NCBI RefSeq assembly: GCF_020906515.1
Contig: NC_085853.1
Location: forward strand, 310,001 to 374,000
Direction: 5' to 3'
Length of the DNA stretch: 64,000 bases
DNA from: Vanrija pseudolonga
Taxonomy: Eukaryota > Basidiomycota > Tremellomycetes > Trichosporonales > Trichosporonaceae
Shown here piece by piece: positions 31,165-41,993 of the stretch; position 1 is the first letter of the stretch, and each line of letters starts with the position of its first letter. A program made the translations under genes and the position numbers. The notes beneath the pieces were generated by a model. That model did not search any database and had not been told where the DNA came from. It saw only the letters and a program-made list of their open reading frames with translations.

Positions 31165-32262
31165 ATGCTCACGCCGAGCGCGTATCCCCACATCTTCGAC
31201 AACATCGTCAACTGGCTGAGGATCCCCAGAGACAGGCGCACGTTGCTCGCTCTCCGGCGGACCAGCAAAGGGATGAGAGAGCTGGCAGACAACGTCCTTT
31301 TCCAGCATGCGGTGGTGGTAGAAAAGGACGAGTCCACAACCATGAAGCCACGCTACGGTTCCCCTGGTGTCGTGGTCAACTGGGGGAAGGACGATGTCCT
31401 CCCTGACCTCGAGTATCGCATACTCTACAAGATCCTACTTGCCCTCCTTCCCCGATCGGACATCAGCCGTCTACTCATAGCGCCGTTGCCCGCAAGGGCA
31501 CCGCGTAACGTGTATGCCCTGGACATCAAAGGCCTCCCACCGTCGTGGTTCATCGACCAGTTCAAACTGAACCGCCAACCGCTCCGCGTCATCCGCGACA
31601 TCGTGACCACCTCTGGCGCGCACACGGTCGGTCGGGATCTGCGCGCACCCATGAATGTGTGGTTCATCAGCCTGCTGGAGAAGAAGGGCCTCAGCACTAG
31701 CTTCCTCGACCGTGGACCTCGTCCGGGGACGAATACACTCGTCGTAAACCTCTCACATGACGGTATCACCAACCTGCTGCTTGATCCGATCCCTTGGGCC
31801 AGGGTCCGCCTTGACAGCAGCGTGACAGAGCTCGTTGTCGTCTTCAAGGCGGTCAAGAATCGCCCCAGCAGGCGGACCAGCAAAGCTCTACAGTCTCACA
31901 TGACGTCCATGGGTGTCAGAGGAGCCGACTCCCCAAGCACAGTCTTCGCCGGCATCGCAAGGTGGCTCGGACTCTGCATGGACGGCGTGCGCGGCATCAC
32001 GGTGGTCGGCGTCGACGACATCGACCCATACTGGTTCGGGCTCCGCCAACTTCCCGAGACGGCGCTTCGCCACCATCTTATGGCCGAGATCCTCATGCAT
32101 TCCTGGTCCAAGCTTAAAGGAGACCAAGCGTTAAAGGAGGAGAAGGTCGAGCAGTTGCTCAGGTTTCGGACGCTCGCCGAGTACAGACAAGAGGTCGGCG
32201 AGATCATGTTCCGAATGGCCACTGTCGAGCGAGGCGGCGCCGAGCCCAAAGCTGAGAGGTGA
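31165..32262 (+). CDS. F-box-like array protein 5
   Basis: Intronless, 365 aa. The N-terminal F-box-like segment AYPHIFDNIVNWL...LLALRRTSKGMREL is the clearest in the array. The array blocks follow in order: ALDIKGLPPSWFIDQF, TNTLVVNLSHDG, TELVVVFKAV, GITVVGVDDIDPYWF, and the terminal RTLAEYRQEVGEIMFRMATVE. It extends ten residues beyond the usual end. An upstream in-frame ATG at 31105 exists, but the start at 31165 matches the paralog MFTPTSFPHI... and leaves a normal leader after the TATA box. F-box proteins act as substrate receptors; no ligand-binding repeat (LRR, WD40) is visible. Confidence 0.8.
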   Translation: MLTPSAYPHIFDNIVNWLRIPRDRRTLLALRRTSKGMRELADNVLFQHAVVVEKDESTTMKPRYGSPGVVVNWGKDDVLPDLEYRILYKILLALLPRSDISRLLIAPLPARAPRNVYALDIKGLPPSWFIDQFKLNRQPLRVIRDIVTTSGAHTVGRDLRAPMNVWFISLLEKKGLSTSFLDRGPRPGTNTLVVNLSHDGITNLLLDPIPWARVRLDSSVTELVVVFKAVKNRPSRRTSKALQSHMTSMGVRGADSPSTVFAGIARWLGLCMDGVRGITVVGVDDIDPYWFGLRQLPETALRHHLMAEILMHSWSKLKGDQALKEEKVEQLLRFRTLAEYRQEVGEIMFRMATVERGGAEPKAER

Positions 32263-32465
32263 CCTTGCTCCTGTCCATTCTGTTTCAGTATCAAAGCAAG
32301 GTATGACTGTCGCGATGTAAAAAGTGTCAGTGGGCATTGTCTCTGTGGTGATCAGAGCTCGCTCTCGGTCCCCCCACCGCCGCCACCGCCACCATCTAGG
32401 GGTTGAACAATAAATAGCAGCATCGCAATCGCCGTCTTGTTCAGCAACTTCTCTTCCACGAAAAC

Positions 32466-33482
32466 ATGTTCACACCGACTTCATTCCCCCATATCACAGA
32501 AAGCATAGTGCACTATGTGATCACCGCGAGGGACCATGACACCTTGCTCGCTCTCCGGGCGACCTGCAAGGGCATGAAAGAACTGGTCGACCCTGTCCTG
32601 TTCAAGCACGCTGCCCTCACCTCGACCTCCAACATAGCATCGCTGCGCCCCTACCTCGGTCCCCCAGCCATCCTGGTCAAGTGGATCGAGGACCAGGACA
32701 CATCCCGCATCCTTCCCGATGGGAACCACCCCGCCTTCCTGTCGGCACTCGGACACGGGCAGATACTGGACATCAAAGGCTCGGCCCTGCCGGGCTGGAT
32801 CCACGCGAGCGGGGTGGGCGGCGGGCAGCTCGACACCGTCCGAGACCTCACCGTGCCGCCGTCACCGGCCTTGACCTTGCGTGCCCGCAAGAACGTCCGC
32901 TTCATCCAGCATGCCCGGGTCAGTAACTTGGCCAGCGCGACGGCCTGCCTTGACCTCGCGGCCCGGCCTGGTGCTACCTCGCTCGTCATTAACATCGGAC
33001 TTCACCCACAAGTCGAGCCGATGACGAGTCCAGCCCCGCCACCCATCACCCCGCTTCCCGAGTCTGGGGTGGACGAGCTGGTTATGGTGTTCAACAAGGT
33101 CGCCAACACTGAGACCCTTCGGACGAGAATCTTCTTGCTCCGGGCGTCCCTGTCAGTGGATGAAGACCGCCCTGCATTGGAGCACATCCCGAGACTGCTG
33201 GGACTCAACATGACCAGCACGCGCCGTATCACGGTCGTCGGTCTCGAAACCCTCGACTCGCGCTGGATGATCCCCGGTCCCAAGCTCGCGCCTGCTGCTC
33301 TCCGCAGTCGAGTGGCTGCCGAGATTCACGGTGTGGCAATCAAGGCGTACTTTGAGCGTCATGGACGCCCAAAACCTATTACAGAGCTGCAGAGGAGCAG
33401 CGAGCTGCTTAGGTCCCTCACGCTCGAGGAGTACAGGGAGGAGGTTGGTGACGAGGAGTTTCGGATCAACTGTGTCGAGTGA
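32466..33482 (+). CDS. F-box-like array protein 6
   Basis: Intronless, 338 aa. It begins SFPHITESIVHYV...LLALRATCKGMKELVD, an F-box-like helix set close to proteins 5 and 7. The core continues with LDIKGSALPGWI, TSLVINIGLHP, DELVMVFNKV and RRITVVGLETLDSRWM. A basic stretch and SLTLEEYREEVGDEEFRINCVE close the protein. Its AAEIHGVAIKAYFERHG segment is nearly shared with the adjacent pseudogene, so those two are recent duplicates. An ATAAATAG element about 55 bp upstream is a plausible TATA box. Confidence 0.8.
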   Translation: MFTPTSFPHITESIVHYVITARDHDTLLALRATCKGMKELVDPVLFKHAALTSTSNIASLRPYLGPPAILVKWIEDQDTSRILPDGNHPAFLSALGHGQILDIKGSALPGWIHASGVGGGQLDTVRDLTVPPSPALTLRARKNVRFIQHARVSNLASATACLDLAARPGATSLVINIGLHPQVEPMTSPAPPPITPLPESGVDELVMVFNKVANTETLRTRIFLLRASLSVDEDRPALEHIPRLLGLNMTSTRRITVVGLETLDSRWMIPGPKLAPAALRSRVAAEIHGVAIKAYFERHGRPKPITELQRSSELLRSLTLEEYREEVGDEEFRINCVE

Positions 33483-33662
33483 GGTGGTCGTTTGATGCCT
33501 TGTACTTCCTATGTAGTGTGAGTGCATGAGATTGAGAGACATGAGACATGGGACTCGAGTTTTCTAAACGCGGTAGGTTTGTCTCATAACAACATGGCTT
33601 ACAAGTTTGACTCTTTTGCCACCCTTACTTCACTTCTCTCTCTCTCTCGCTCACCACTCGCC

Positions 33663-34689
33663 ATGCTCAGTCCCACATGGTAACCGCACATATTTGACGA
33701 CATTGTCTCGTACGTCGTCCTCGAGGGTGACCACGACACGCTGCTTGCACTCCGCGTGACCTGCAACCGCATGCGGTACCTAGCCGACACCGCTCTGTTC
33801 AATCACGCGGTCATCACGACGTCGACCACATCGGTGACCGTGCGATCTTACATTGGCGCGCCCGTCATCACGACTACGCTCGACTCGGTCGCAGTCGAGC
33901 CGACCAGCGACCCCGAGACGGCGGCCCGCCATACGTCGTTCGTTTCCGCACTGAAGATCAGCTCTGTGGTCGACATTAAGGGCGTGCCGCCGCCTTGGGT
34001 CATTGAAGAGCTCAATCGAACCGCCAAACGCCTCTCAAGGTAGTTCGCGACTTCTACTCCATGGGCCGATCCCCAGCGGTCTGCCTGGATCCTCTCGCTC
34101 CCACAAACGTGCAGTTCTTTCGCCTCGTCAAGCGCAGGGCCATCAGGAGGGGCTGCCTCCGGCCACCGCGTCCAGGGACGACGTCACTCGTAGTTGTGAT
34201 CGCGTACGACCGTCGTCTCGGCTCCCGCAGTCCTGCCGTGAACCTGAAGAACGCGATTCTCGACGACGCGGTGCAGGAGCTGGCCGTCGTCTTCCGTCCC
34301 GCCGTGGGTGGCGAGAAGCCCAAGCGCAGTTTGCAGACCATGTCTACTCTCGGCATGCCGAGTACCGTGTTTGAGCACATCCCGAGGCTCCTCGGCCTCA
34401 ATATGAACGGCAGGCGCAAGATAACGGTCGTCGGCCTCGAGAAGGTCCCGTCAAACTGGATGGGCCACTCGCACGGTCTATCCCCCGCCGCACTGCTGAG
34501 CCGCACCACCGCCGAGATCGAGGGCGTCGCGATCAGGGCGTCGCGATCAGGGCGTACCTCGAACGTCACGGACACGCGATGCCCGACGACGAGAAGCGCA
34601 AGGGCAAGGAGCTGCTCAAGTTCATGACGCTCGAGGAGTACGAGGACGAGGTGGGCGAGGAGGCGTTTTGGATCAACACGGTGGCGTGA
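33663..34689 (+). pseudogene. F-box-like array pseudogene 7
   Basis: The copy keeps full length and array order: PHIFDDIVSYV...LLALRVTCNRM, DIKGVPPPWVIEEL, TSLVVVIAYD, QELAVVFRP, KITVVGLEKVPSNWM and FMTLEEYEDEVGEEAF. It carries three lesions: codon 7 is TAA (33681-33683) where paralogs have Tyr; the frame is lost near 34030; and a 14-bp unit GGCGTCGCGATCAG is duplicated in tandem at 34523-34550, shifting the frame again. The remaining sequence is well conserved, so inactivation looks recent. Closest to array protein 6. Confidence 0.85.
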
Positions 34690-34843
34690 GGCCGCGGGGG
34701 TGACGGAGACGAGGCGGCGCTTGGTGTATATGCCCATGTACATGTAGGAGAGGGCATTCCAAGTAGCATGCAGCTCAGTCGCTTGTCAGTCAAGACGGCG
34801 GGTGCAGGCCCGTATTGGTGTGTGTGTGTCGACAAGCGCCGCC

Positions 34844-34853
34844 CATATAAATG
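34844..34853 (+). promoter_or_regulatory. TATA box of array gene 8
   Basis: CCATATAAAT about 120 bp before the ATG at 34973, followed by a CT-rich leader. Confidence 0.5.
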
Positions 34854-34972
34854 CGCCGATCCATTCAACGGCTTTGATCAACATCTCTTTCTCTTCTCTT
34901 CAACTCACATCGACCCACTTTGTTCGCCACACAACACCCCTCTATCCCACTCTCAAGCAACCCCCAACAACC

Positions 34973-35974
34973 ATGATCACCATCTTCTCCTTCCTGCACA
35001 TCCTTGACGGGATAACCGACCACCTCAAAGCGACCAACGACCGCGCGACACTCATGGCCCTCCGGGCGACCTGCAAGAGCCTGCACGGCACGCTCACGCC
35101 TTACCTTCTCTACCACGTCAAGATCTCCGGCTCGGATACTCACTGCTACGTCAGTAGTGTCCACGGTGCTCCGGGCATCACCGCACAGTGGGCGCACGAG
35201 TCTGCTTCTTCGTCAGGAGCAGCTATCACTCCCGCCCAGACATCTTTCCTTCAGACCTCGACCGTGTTCTTCCTCGAACCGACACTCACGCTATCGGCGG
35301 CCTTCCACTTGGCCCAATGGCCCACAATGCAAACCCTGAGGTGTATTAGGCATAGCCCGAAGGGATACTGGCCCTTGTCGTGGCCCCCACTCTCAGCCCA
35401 CAAGGAGGTCTTTTTTCGCAACCTCACGGCTACGGGTTACATCTACCGTCTCTGGCTCAACTTCAACGTCCGAGAGACCACAAAGACTGTGGTGGTCCAC
35501 GTGTCATACGACCCTGCCCTTGACCCTTGCCTTGACCACAATCGTAACCGTGCTATGGTGCCCCGTTTCTCCCCAGGCCAAGCGGGGAATGTGGTCATCG
35601 CCCTCAAGGCGCTCGCAAGCGGCGAAACTCGCCCCGACCCCGTCCCGCCGGGCGCGACGGCCGCACTTACACTCGTCCTCGCACTCATCTGGTGCAACGC
35701 CAACCTCGAGCGCAAGTTTACCGTCGTTGGGATGGAGTCGGCCGACTGGCGCTGGCTCGGCTTCGAGCACGAGGTGTTTGACGACGACCTCCTCACCCGC
35801 GTCCGGCAGCGTATCTGCCACGGCATCGAGCACGACGACCTCTCGACTGTCGTCTGTTCCGAGGACGAGAAGCGCCACATGGACTCGCTCATCACCTTCC
35901 TCACTCTCGAGGAGTACGAGGCGCAAGTTGGGCCACTGCAGTTCAAGGTCGACACGGACATTACGCGGAAGTAG
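34973..35974 (+). CDS. F-box-like array protein 8
   Basis: Intronless, 333 aa. F-box-like start IFSFLHILDGITDHL...LMALRATCKSLHGTL. The middle is divergent, with a Trp/Pro-rich stretch, then KTVVVHVSYDP, NVVIALKAL and RKFTVVGMESADWRWLGF, nearly matching protein 4 (IVGMESIDCRWLG). The end FLTLEEYEAQVGPLQFKVDT is canonical. It is the last member on this side; the next gene is an unrelated sugar transporter. The start is the first ATG after a TATA-like element and CT-rich leader. Confidence 0.78.
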   Translation: MITIFSFLHILDGITDHLKATNDRATLMALRATCKSLHGTLTPYLLYHVKISGSDTHCYVSSVHGAPGITAQWAHESASSSGAAITPAQTSFLQTSTVFFLEPTLTLSAAFHLAQWPTMQTLRCIRHSPKGYWPLSWPPLSAHKEVFFRNLTATGYIYRLWLNFNVRETTKTVVVHVSYDPALDPCLDHNRNRAMVPRFSPGQAGNVVIALKALASGETRPDPVPPGATAALTLVLALIWCNANLERKFTVVGMESADWRWLGFEHEVFDDDLLTRVRQRICHGIEHDDLSTVVCSEDEKRHMDSLITFLTLEEYEAQVGPLQFKVDTDITRK

Positions 35975-36499
35975 GCTGGCAACCGTGGCATGCACCGCCT
36001 TTCAAGTGTGCTGGACTGATGATGACGACCTTGATCTGGAAGTTGATTGCTGACTGTGTTGGGACTACGGCGACACAGGGATGGTTGCGCGATGAAGATG
36101 GTTGGAAGTGGCCTTACAGTGGAAACTCAGCGGGCCACCGGCCGCGTGAACTCCAGATATCGCCGCGGCCCCAACAACGAGCACGACTCCAAGCACCTCT
36201 CGGGCTTGGGCAGCCGTCTGAGCCCATTATCGCTCCCTCTTCATGCCGAGCACCGCTTTGTGGCCATCGAGTTGTGCCCGGCCAAACGCGACAAGCGGGC
36301 GAGCGGCCGGCCAACCGCTCACCACCCAAGTGGGCTGGCTTGCGGGGACTCCAGCCGCCCCCAAACGCGGCGCTGTTGTCCGCCGGTGATTGCAGCACCA
36401 AGCATCTCATGCTCGCGCGTCACCTCCTCTACTGACACCTCGCAATGCTTATTAGAGGGCTCCGATCTGGGGTTGAGAGGCCCCACAAGCCACACAGCC
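35975..36499 (+). other. intergenic, end of F-box-like array to sugar transporter
   Basis: 525 bp, no gene or conserved element recognised; the presumed transporter promoter. Confidence 0.45.
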
Positions 36500-38266
36500 A
36501 TGTTCACCGACAAGCTCCAGGGTAAATGGGCCAACTGGTTCATCACGGCCTGGTGAGTCCCCGGGGTCGGGGCGACATGAGTTGACACGCAGCGCCGGGT
36601 CGTCCTTCTTGTAAGGCAGCAAGTCTTCGAGTCCGGCTGACGCCAGACTGTTCGGGTACGACCAGGGCGTGATGGGTGGTCTCTTGACTGGCGACGCGTG
36701 GGTCGCGCAGTTCCCCGAGATCAGTACGTCTCCACTGTCGCCTCCACTGACATGACACCAGACACGAACAAGGGCGCGAATGGGTCTTCCTCGCTCCAGG
36801 GTACAGTCGTGGCCATCTACGAGATTGGGTGTCTCTTCGGCTCGCTGATCGCGTTCGCAATCGGCGACTATCTCGGCCGGCGACGAATGATCATGCTCGG
36901 CAGCGTGATCCTCATCATTGGGGCTGCGCTCCAGACTGCCGCGTACGGCATCCCACAGTTCATTGTCGGCCGCATCGTAGCAGGCATCGGTAACGGTATC
37001 AACACGTCCACTGTGCCTCTGTGGCATAGCGAGACGACGCGCGCGCATAATCGCGGCAGGGCGGTGGCGACCGAGCTGGCCATCAACACGTTCGGCACGG
37101 TGAGTATCCTACTCGCGTTAGCGCTAACCCGCAGATGTCATCTTACTGGATCGACTACGGCTTCTCGTTCGTCAAGAACCAGTCGCAGTTCCGCGCGCCG
37201 CTCGGGTTCCAGATGGCCTTTGCGATCGTGACGCTCGTCCTGATCCAGTGGTGTCCCGAGTCGCCGCGATGGCTGCTCTCGCGCGGGCGGGATGCCGATG
37301 CGCAGGCGGTGCTGAGGCAGCTGTCGGTCGAGCCACTCGCGTACCGCGATGCAGTGGTCGACGCCGAGTTTAAGCAGATCACCGAGTGGATCGCCGAGGA
37401 GAAGGCAGCACTCGTGCGCGACGGAAAGCCAATCTCGCAGTTCCGCGCGTGCTTCACGAACGGCAAGGACCGGTACTTCCACCGCCTGGTGCTCGGCATG
37501 GGCTCGCAGTTCATGCAGCAGCTGTGCGGCATCAATGCGATCGCGTACTACTCGGCCGTCATCTTTGAGCAGTCGGTCGGGCTAGCGCGCAACACGTCGC
37601 TGCTGCTGGCCGGCGGCAACGGCATCGTCAACCATCTCGCGTCGATCCCGCCCATCTTCATCATTGACCGCATCGGACGGCGCAAGCTCATGATCTGGTC
37701 GGTGGCGGGACAGGCAGTGTGCATGGCCCTCATGGCGGGCGGGACGAGCAGGACCGCGCATGGCCCCGGCATCGTGGCGACGACGGGCATCTTCTTCTTC
37801 TCCTTCTTCTTTGCCTCGGGCCTGCTCTCCGTCCCCTGGCTCTACCCGACCGAGATTGCGCCGCTTCCTATCCGAACCTGCTCTGCGGCGCTTGGTTCGG
37901 CATCCAACTGGATTGTAAGTCGTCCGACCCACAGCGTCGTGCTTAGCTTATCACATCTCTTTCCAGTGGAACTTTGTCGTGGTCGAGATCACGCCCATTT
38001 CGCTCCATTCGATCGGGTACAAGACGTACATCTACTTTGCCATCTTCAACGCGCTCTTCGTGCCGCTCATCTACTTCTTCTATCCCGAGACCCGGCAGCT
38101 CTCGCTCGAGAACGTCGATCTGCTCTTTACTGGGCCCAAGGTGCTCATGCACCTGCCCGAGGAGCTGCGTGTCCCGGAGCCTGTGGTGAGCACGACCTCG
38201 CCTCAACCCGATGTGGAGAAGAAGGGAGACAGTGGCTCTTATGTCGTGCACGCTGAATTCAAATAG
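36500..38266 (+). CDS. MFS sugar transporter
   Basis: Six exons: 36500-36552, 36593-36610 (an 18-nt micro-exon), 36647-36723, 36762-37099, 37135-37914, 37967-38266; 521 aa. Only inclusion of the micro-exon gives the conserved helix-1 sequence FITACAGSSFLLFGYDQGVMGG. Other sugar-porter marks are GDYLGRRRMIM, PESPRWLLSRGR, QQLCGINAIAYYS, DRIGRRKLMI and a modified PETRQLSLE at the end of helix 12. Twelve hydrophobic segments fit a plasma-membrane hexose or related polyol transporter. The substrate is not predictable. Convergent with the P450 gene. Confidence 0.92.
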
Positions 38267-38472
38267 ACGTGAGGAGCCTCAGAGTCAAGACGAGGAGGAG
38301 AAGCCAAGGAAGTGGAGAGAGTCTTGAGCAAAGATGCAATCTGAGTGAAGCTGGTGGTGTGGTGTGCCGAGTCGGCCGTGCGCTTTACTCTGCCATTGAC
38401 ACCAGACACCGGGGTACAACTTGATTCATTTCTTCAGACTGCTCACACGCTCCCACACCTCATGACCCACTC

Positions 38473-40374
38473 CTACACCTCACGCCGGCGCAGGATGACG
38501 GGTAGCTGGATCCCCTTGTCCTCCTCCCCCACGACAAACGGGCGCTGAACGAATCCCTGCCCGCGGCGCTCGATGCGCGGGTTGGACGGCAGCGCCTCGA
38601 GCGTATAGTTACGCAGGAGGACAAAGAGCATGACCTTGATCTCGGCCAGCGCGAAGCGGTACCCCCTGCCGTGGGCGTCAGCCACCTCCCTCCTCCCCCT
38701 CCCCCTCCACCCCCTACCACACTCACATGCAGTTGTGCGGCCCGGCGTTGAAGGTCACGAGGTTTCCCCATACGCCTGGCACGGTCGCGCCGGGCGCACG
38801 CTCAAAGCGGTCCGGGTTGAACTTGTCCGCGTCGGGACCCCAGACCTCCTTGGACCTGTTGATCTCGTTGATTGCTGGGGCGTCGGTCAGTGTTGTTGGA
38901 GCGGTGTGGTCCGAGCCGCAACAACGTACGGATCACAAACTCGGTCCCCTTGCTCACGGCGATCTCGCTCATGAGCTTCCCGTCCACCCCCTTGACGGGC
39001 TGCGAGAGCGGCACGATCGTGTCCTGCACGCACATTCGCACGACCTGCGGCAGGGGCGGGTCGTAGCGGAGCACCTCGTGTACCACGCTGTCGAGGTAGC
39101 TGAGCGCGTGGAGTTCCTCCCTGGGCCGGGTGTCAGCGCAAAAGCAGAGTGCAGCGAGAGAAGAGAGAGACGCACATGCTCGGCCGGTCCTCGGGCACGC
39201 CGTCGAGCTCGTCGCGCAGGCGGACCTGCACTTCGGGGTGCTGTGTGAGGTGGAGGCACGTCCAGGCCAGTGCCGTGGCCGAGGTTTCGTTGCCGGCGAG
39301 GACCTGGCGGGGTCAGCGGAGATGCTTCGGGGGGCCGCTCGCCACTCACCAATGACCCGATCTGCCCCAGCACCTCCTCATCGGTCAACCGCTGCCTCTC
39401 CTCCAGATCCGGGGACATGTTCGCCTTGATGAGCAGCGAAATCGCGTCCTTGCCGATATCCGCCTTCTTCTCGACCTTGACGTCGTGCAACTCGGCCTTG
39501 CGCGCGGCGACAATCTCGCGGGCCACCTTGTCCTGGATACGGCGGTTCGAGTCGAGAGTGCGGGTGAAGCGGGTCGGCTGGGCGCGTCTGTCAGCCCATA
39601 GCTCTGGCTCTAATGCACATGTGCACGTACGAGGGGCAACAACGCCGGGTAGAAGATCTGGAGCACGCGCACGATGCTCGGCTTCTGGATGCCGTTGGTC
39701 GCCGCGAACATGGACTTGCTGAGCGGGTTGTCCGCCTCGTCCGCGGCACCAAAGTCATAGTTGAACCCCGCTAGCCCGATGATGTCGAGCGCCGTGCGCA
39801 TAAAGTACAGGTGGATGTCGACCTGTGCGCCGCCCTTCTCGCCGTCGCTGACGACCTGGGCGAGCTTCTTGTCGAGCTCGTACGCCTTGTCCCAGAACAC
39901 GGGCATCATGTTGGCCACGTTGACAGCGGAGAACGCAGGGGCGAGCACGCGCCGCTGGCGGCGGTGCGCGGCGTCCTCGACCATGAGCACGCCGCGGCCG
40001 AACATGCGGTCGAGCATGGCGTTGAAGCCTGTCTGGCGGTGGAACTGGCCCGTGTGCTGGAGGACCCATGCGGCGGCGCGCAGGTCGGTGGATACGATAC
40101 GCCACGAGCCGAGGATGGAGCGGAAGCGGAGGGTCGGGCCGTACGCCGCCGCCCACTTGCTGTATGTCGTCCCCGGCTCGGCGCGCTGCTGCGTGAGGAG
40201 CGAGCCGAAGAGCGCGGACGCCGGCTCCGGGCCAGGCAGATTGCGGAACGGGATGGTGCGCGCGGTGTAGGGGTACAGGTAGAGCACGGTGGCCAGCCCG
40301 AGGGCAAGCACGCCGAGCAGGGCGTACAGCACCGTGCTGGGCGCTGGGAGGGGCGCGGTCAGCGTTGTGAACAT
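38473..40374 (-). CDS. cytochrome P450 monooxygenase
   Basis: Six exons: 40374-39631, 39577-39350, 39303-39176, 39120-38930, 38874-38727, 38665-38473; 543 aa. A hydrophobic N-terminal ER anchor ([20 protein letters not shown]) precedes the Pro-rich hinge FRNLPGPEP. Helix I has [12 protein letters not shown] (the AGxxT oxygen-activation motif), helix K the ExxR pair EVLR, and the haem-binding loop [13 protein letters not shown] provides the cysteine ligand. It resembles fungal CYPs acting on lipids, alkanes or secondary metabolites; the family number and substrate cannot be told. It shares a 0.8-kb divergent promoter with the HD-domain gene. Confidence 0.93.
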
Positions 40375-41167
40375 GGTGTGGGTGAGTGGGAGAAGCAGAA
40401 GCAACCGGGAGGACCTGCTGCTTAAGTAGAGTTTAGATCTGGCCCGTTAGCATGAGACAATGCTGCTGCTCCGTGGAATAGCGCGCGCTTGGGTGTGCTG
40501 TTGACATCAGCGGCATGGACGTAACAAGACAAGATCGAGGTCACATGCCTCGTCGTGCCGAGCCAATTGACCTCGCCGAGATGCTAATGCCCACTGGCTG
40601 CAGGCGCGGGATACCGAACACCGCGTCGAGCTAACAATGGTGCTGTAGTTCAACACGTTGCATATCATTGAGCGCCGCCGTGTAGACGGGCAGTACTCAC
40701 CGTGCGAGAGCAACCAGCTTGGTGTGTCTTCATGTCGCCCATGCGAGGCGGTGCGAACGCCTCAACAGACACCTCGACGAGGCCGTCATCGCTGCCAACT
40801 CGCCCTCGGGGCCCCCATGCCCCCCCGCGCCCGTCCCTCGGCCCTCGGTCTCGTAGCCTCGGACTGGCTGGTCGGCTAGTCGGCTAGTCGGTCTGACCAG
40901 CGGCGCCGCGCCGCGCCGCTCCGAAGCTCAGGCCAATCGACGTGCATCGGCGACCTGCCGAGATGGGTGCGCGTCGCGGCGGCGGCGGCGGCGGCGCGGC
41001 ATCGGCGAGCTCTTGGCAATGTCAGCGGTTGTGACTCGGCGTTGCCTGATATGTATCCAGGTGATATCGACGCACTGGCGATACAGCCGAGAAGTAAGAC
41101 ATTGCAGTGCACAGTATATAAGATCGCATTCCGTCGAAGCAGCAAACTCATCCCCACAGACCACACC
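40375..41167. promoter_or_regulatory. divergent promoter between P450 and HD-domain gene
   Basis: 793 bp. On the + side TATATAA at about 41114 lies some 50 bp before the HD gene ATG; on the - side TACTTAAGCAG lies about 50 bp before the P450 ATG. A short tandem TCGGCTAG repeat occurs near 40870-40890. Confidence 0.5.
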
Positions 41168-41893
41168 ATGCCCACCGACTCGCCCTTCCCGCAGCTACCA
41201 GTGTCGGGAATCACGATCCCCACGACGGCGCTCACGACCGCCGCGCTGTCCTACTCGCGCGAGCACACCTCGGCGTCGACGGTGAACCACTGCCTGCGCA
41301 GCGCGGCCTTTGCGCTCATCTTCGCGTCCAAGATCCCGCCGTACGCCGCGGCGGACGCCGAGGCGATCGTGCTCAGCTGCATCCTGCACGACCTGGGCTG
41401 GGCGATCGGCGACTCCAAGGCGCTGCTGTCGAGCGACAAGCGCTTCGAGGTCGACGGCGCGGACCTCGCGCGCGAGTTTACGCGCACGCACAGCGACTAT
41501 GACGAGGTGCGCTTGCAAGAGGTGTGGGACGCGATCGCGCTCCACACCACGCCCAGCATCGCACTGCACAAGCAGCCCGTCGTCGCGGCCACCGCGATGG
41601 GCATCCTCGCCGACTTTACCGGCCCGCACCACCCGTCCGGCCTGCTCACCGTCGCCGAGTACAAGGAGGTCGTGGGCGCGTTCCCGCGCCTCGACTTCCG
41701 CGAAGAGCTGCCCCGCGTCATGTGTGGCCTGTGCCGCGACAAGCCGGCGACGACGTACGACAACTTTGTGGGCGAGTTTGGCGCAGAGCTGCTCGAGGGC
41801 ACCGAGGGGGAGAGCTACCGCGCCGACAGGGACAAGCATAACGTGCGGAAGATGCTGCTCGGCGGACTCGAGGCGACCAAGCAGTATGAGTAG
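41168..41893 (+). CDS. HD-domain hydrolase, cyanamide-hydratase-like
   Basis: Intronless, 241 aa. HD-fold marks are TVNHCLRSAAFA (first metal His), AIVLSCILHDLGWA (the HD pair, about residue 76), a second region around DAIALHTTPSIAL and an Asp in GILADFTG. The pattern and length agree with fungal cyanamide hydratase/Ddi2-type HD proteins, which hydrate cyanamide to urea, but related members have other small substrates. The ATG at 41168 lies behind a TATA box; a longer in-frame start at 40967 would cover the promoter. Convergent with the TenA-like gene, 100 bp apart. Confidence 0.82.
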   Translation: MPTDSPFPQLPVSGITIPTTALTTAALSYSREHTSASTVNHCLRSAAFALIFASKIPPYAAADAEAIVLSCILHDLGWAIGDSKALLSSDKRFEVDGADLAREFTRTHSDYDEVRLQEVWDAIALHTTPSIALHKQPVVAATAMGILADFTGPHHPSGLLTVAEYKEVVGAFPRLDFREELPRVMCGLCRDKPATTYDNFVGEFGAELLEGTEGESYRADRDKHNVRKMLLGGLEATKQYE

Positions 41894-41993
41894 GACGGCG
41901 GCAGCAGGAGCAGCAGGGGTAACAGTAGCAGCATTAGGAGCAGTAGCAACAACCGTAGCATGTACAGGACCAACACAATGTCATCATATCTGT

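Noticed and set aside
40860-40895. Short TCGGCTAG tandem repeat in the P450/HD promoter
   Set aside because: Only about two to three units; too short to claim function.
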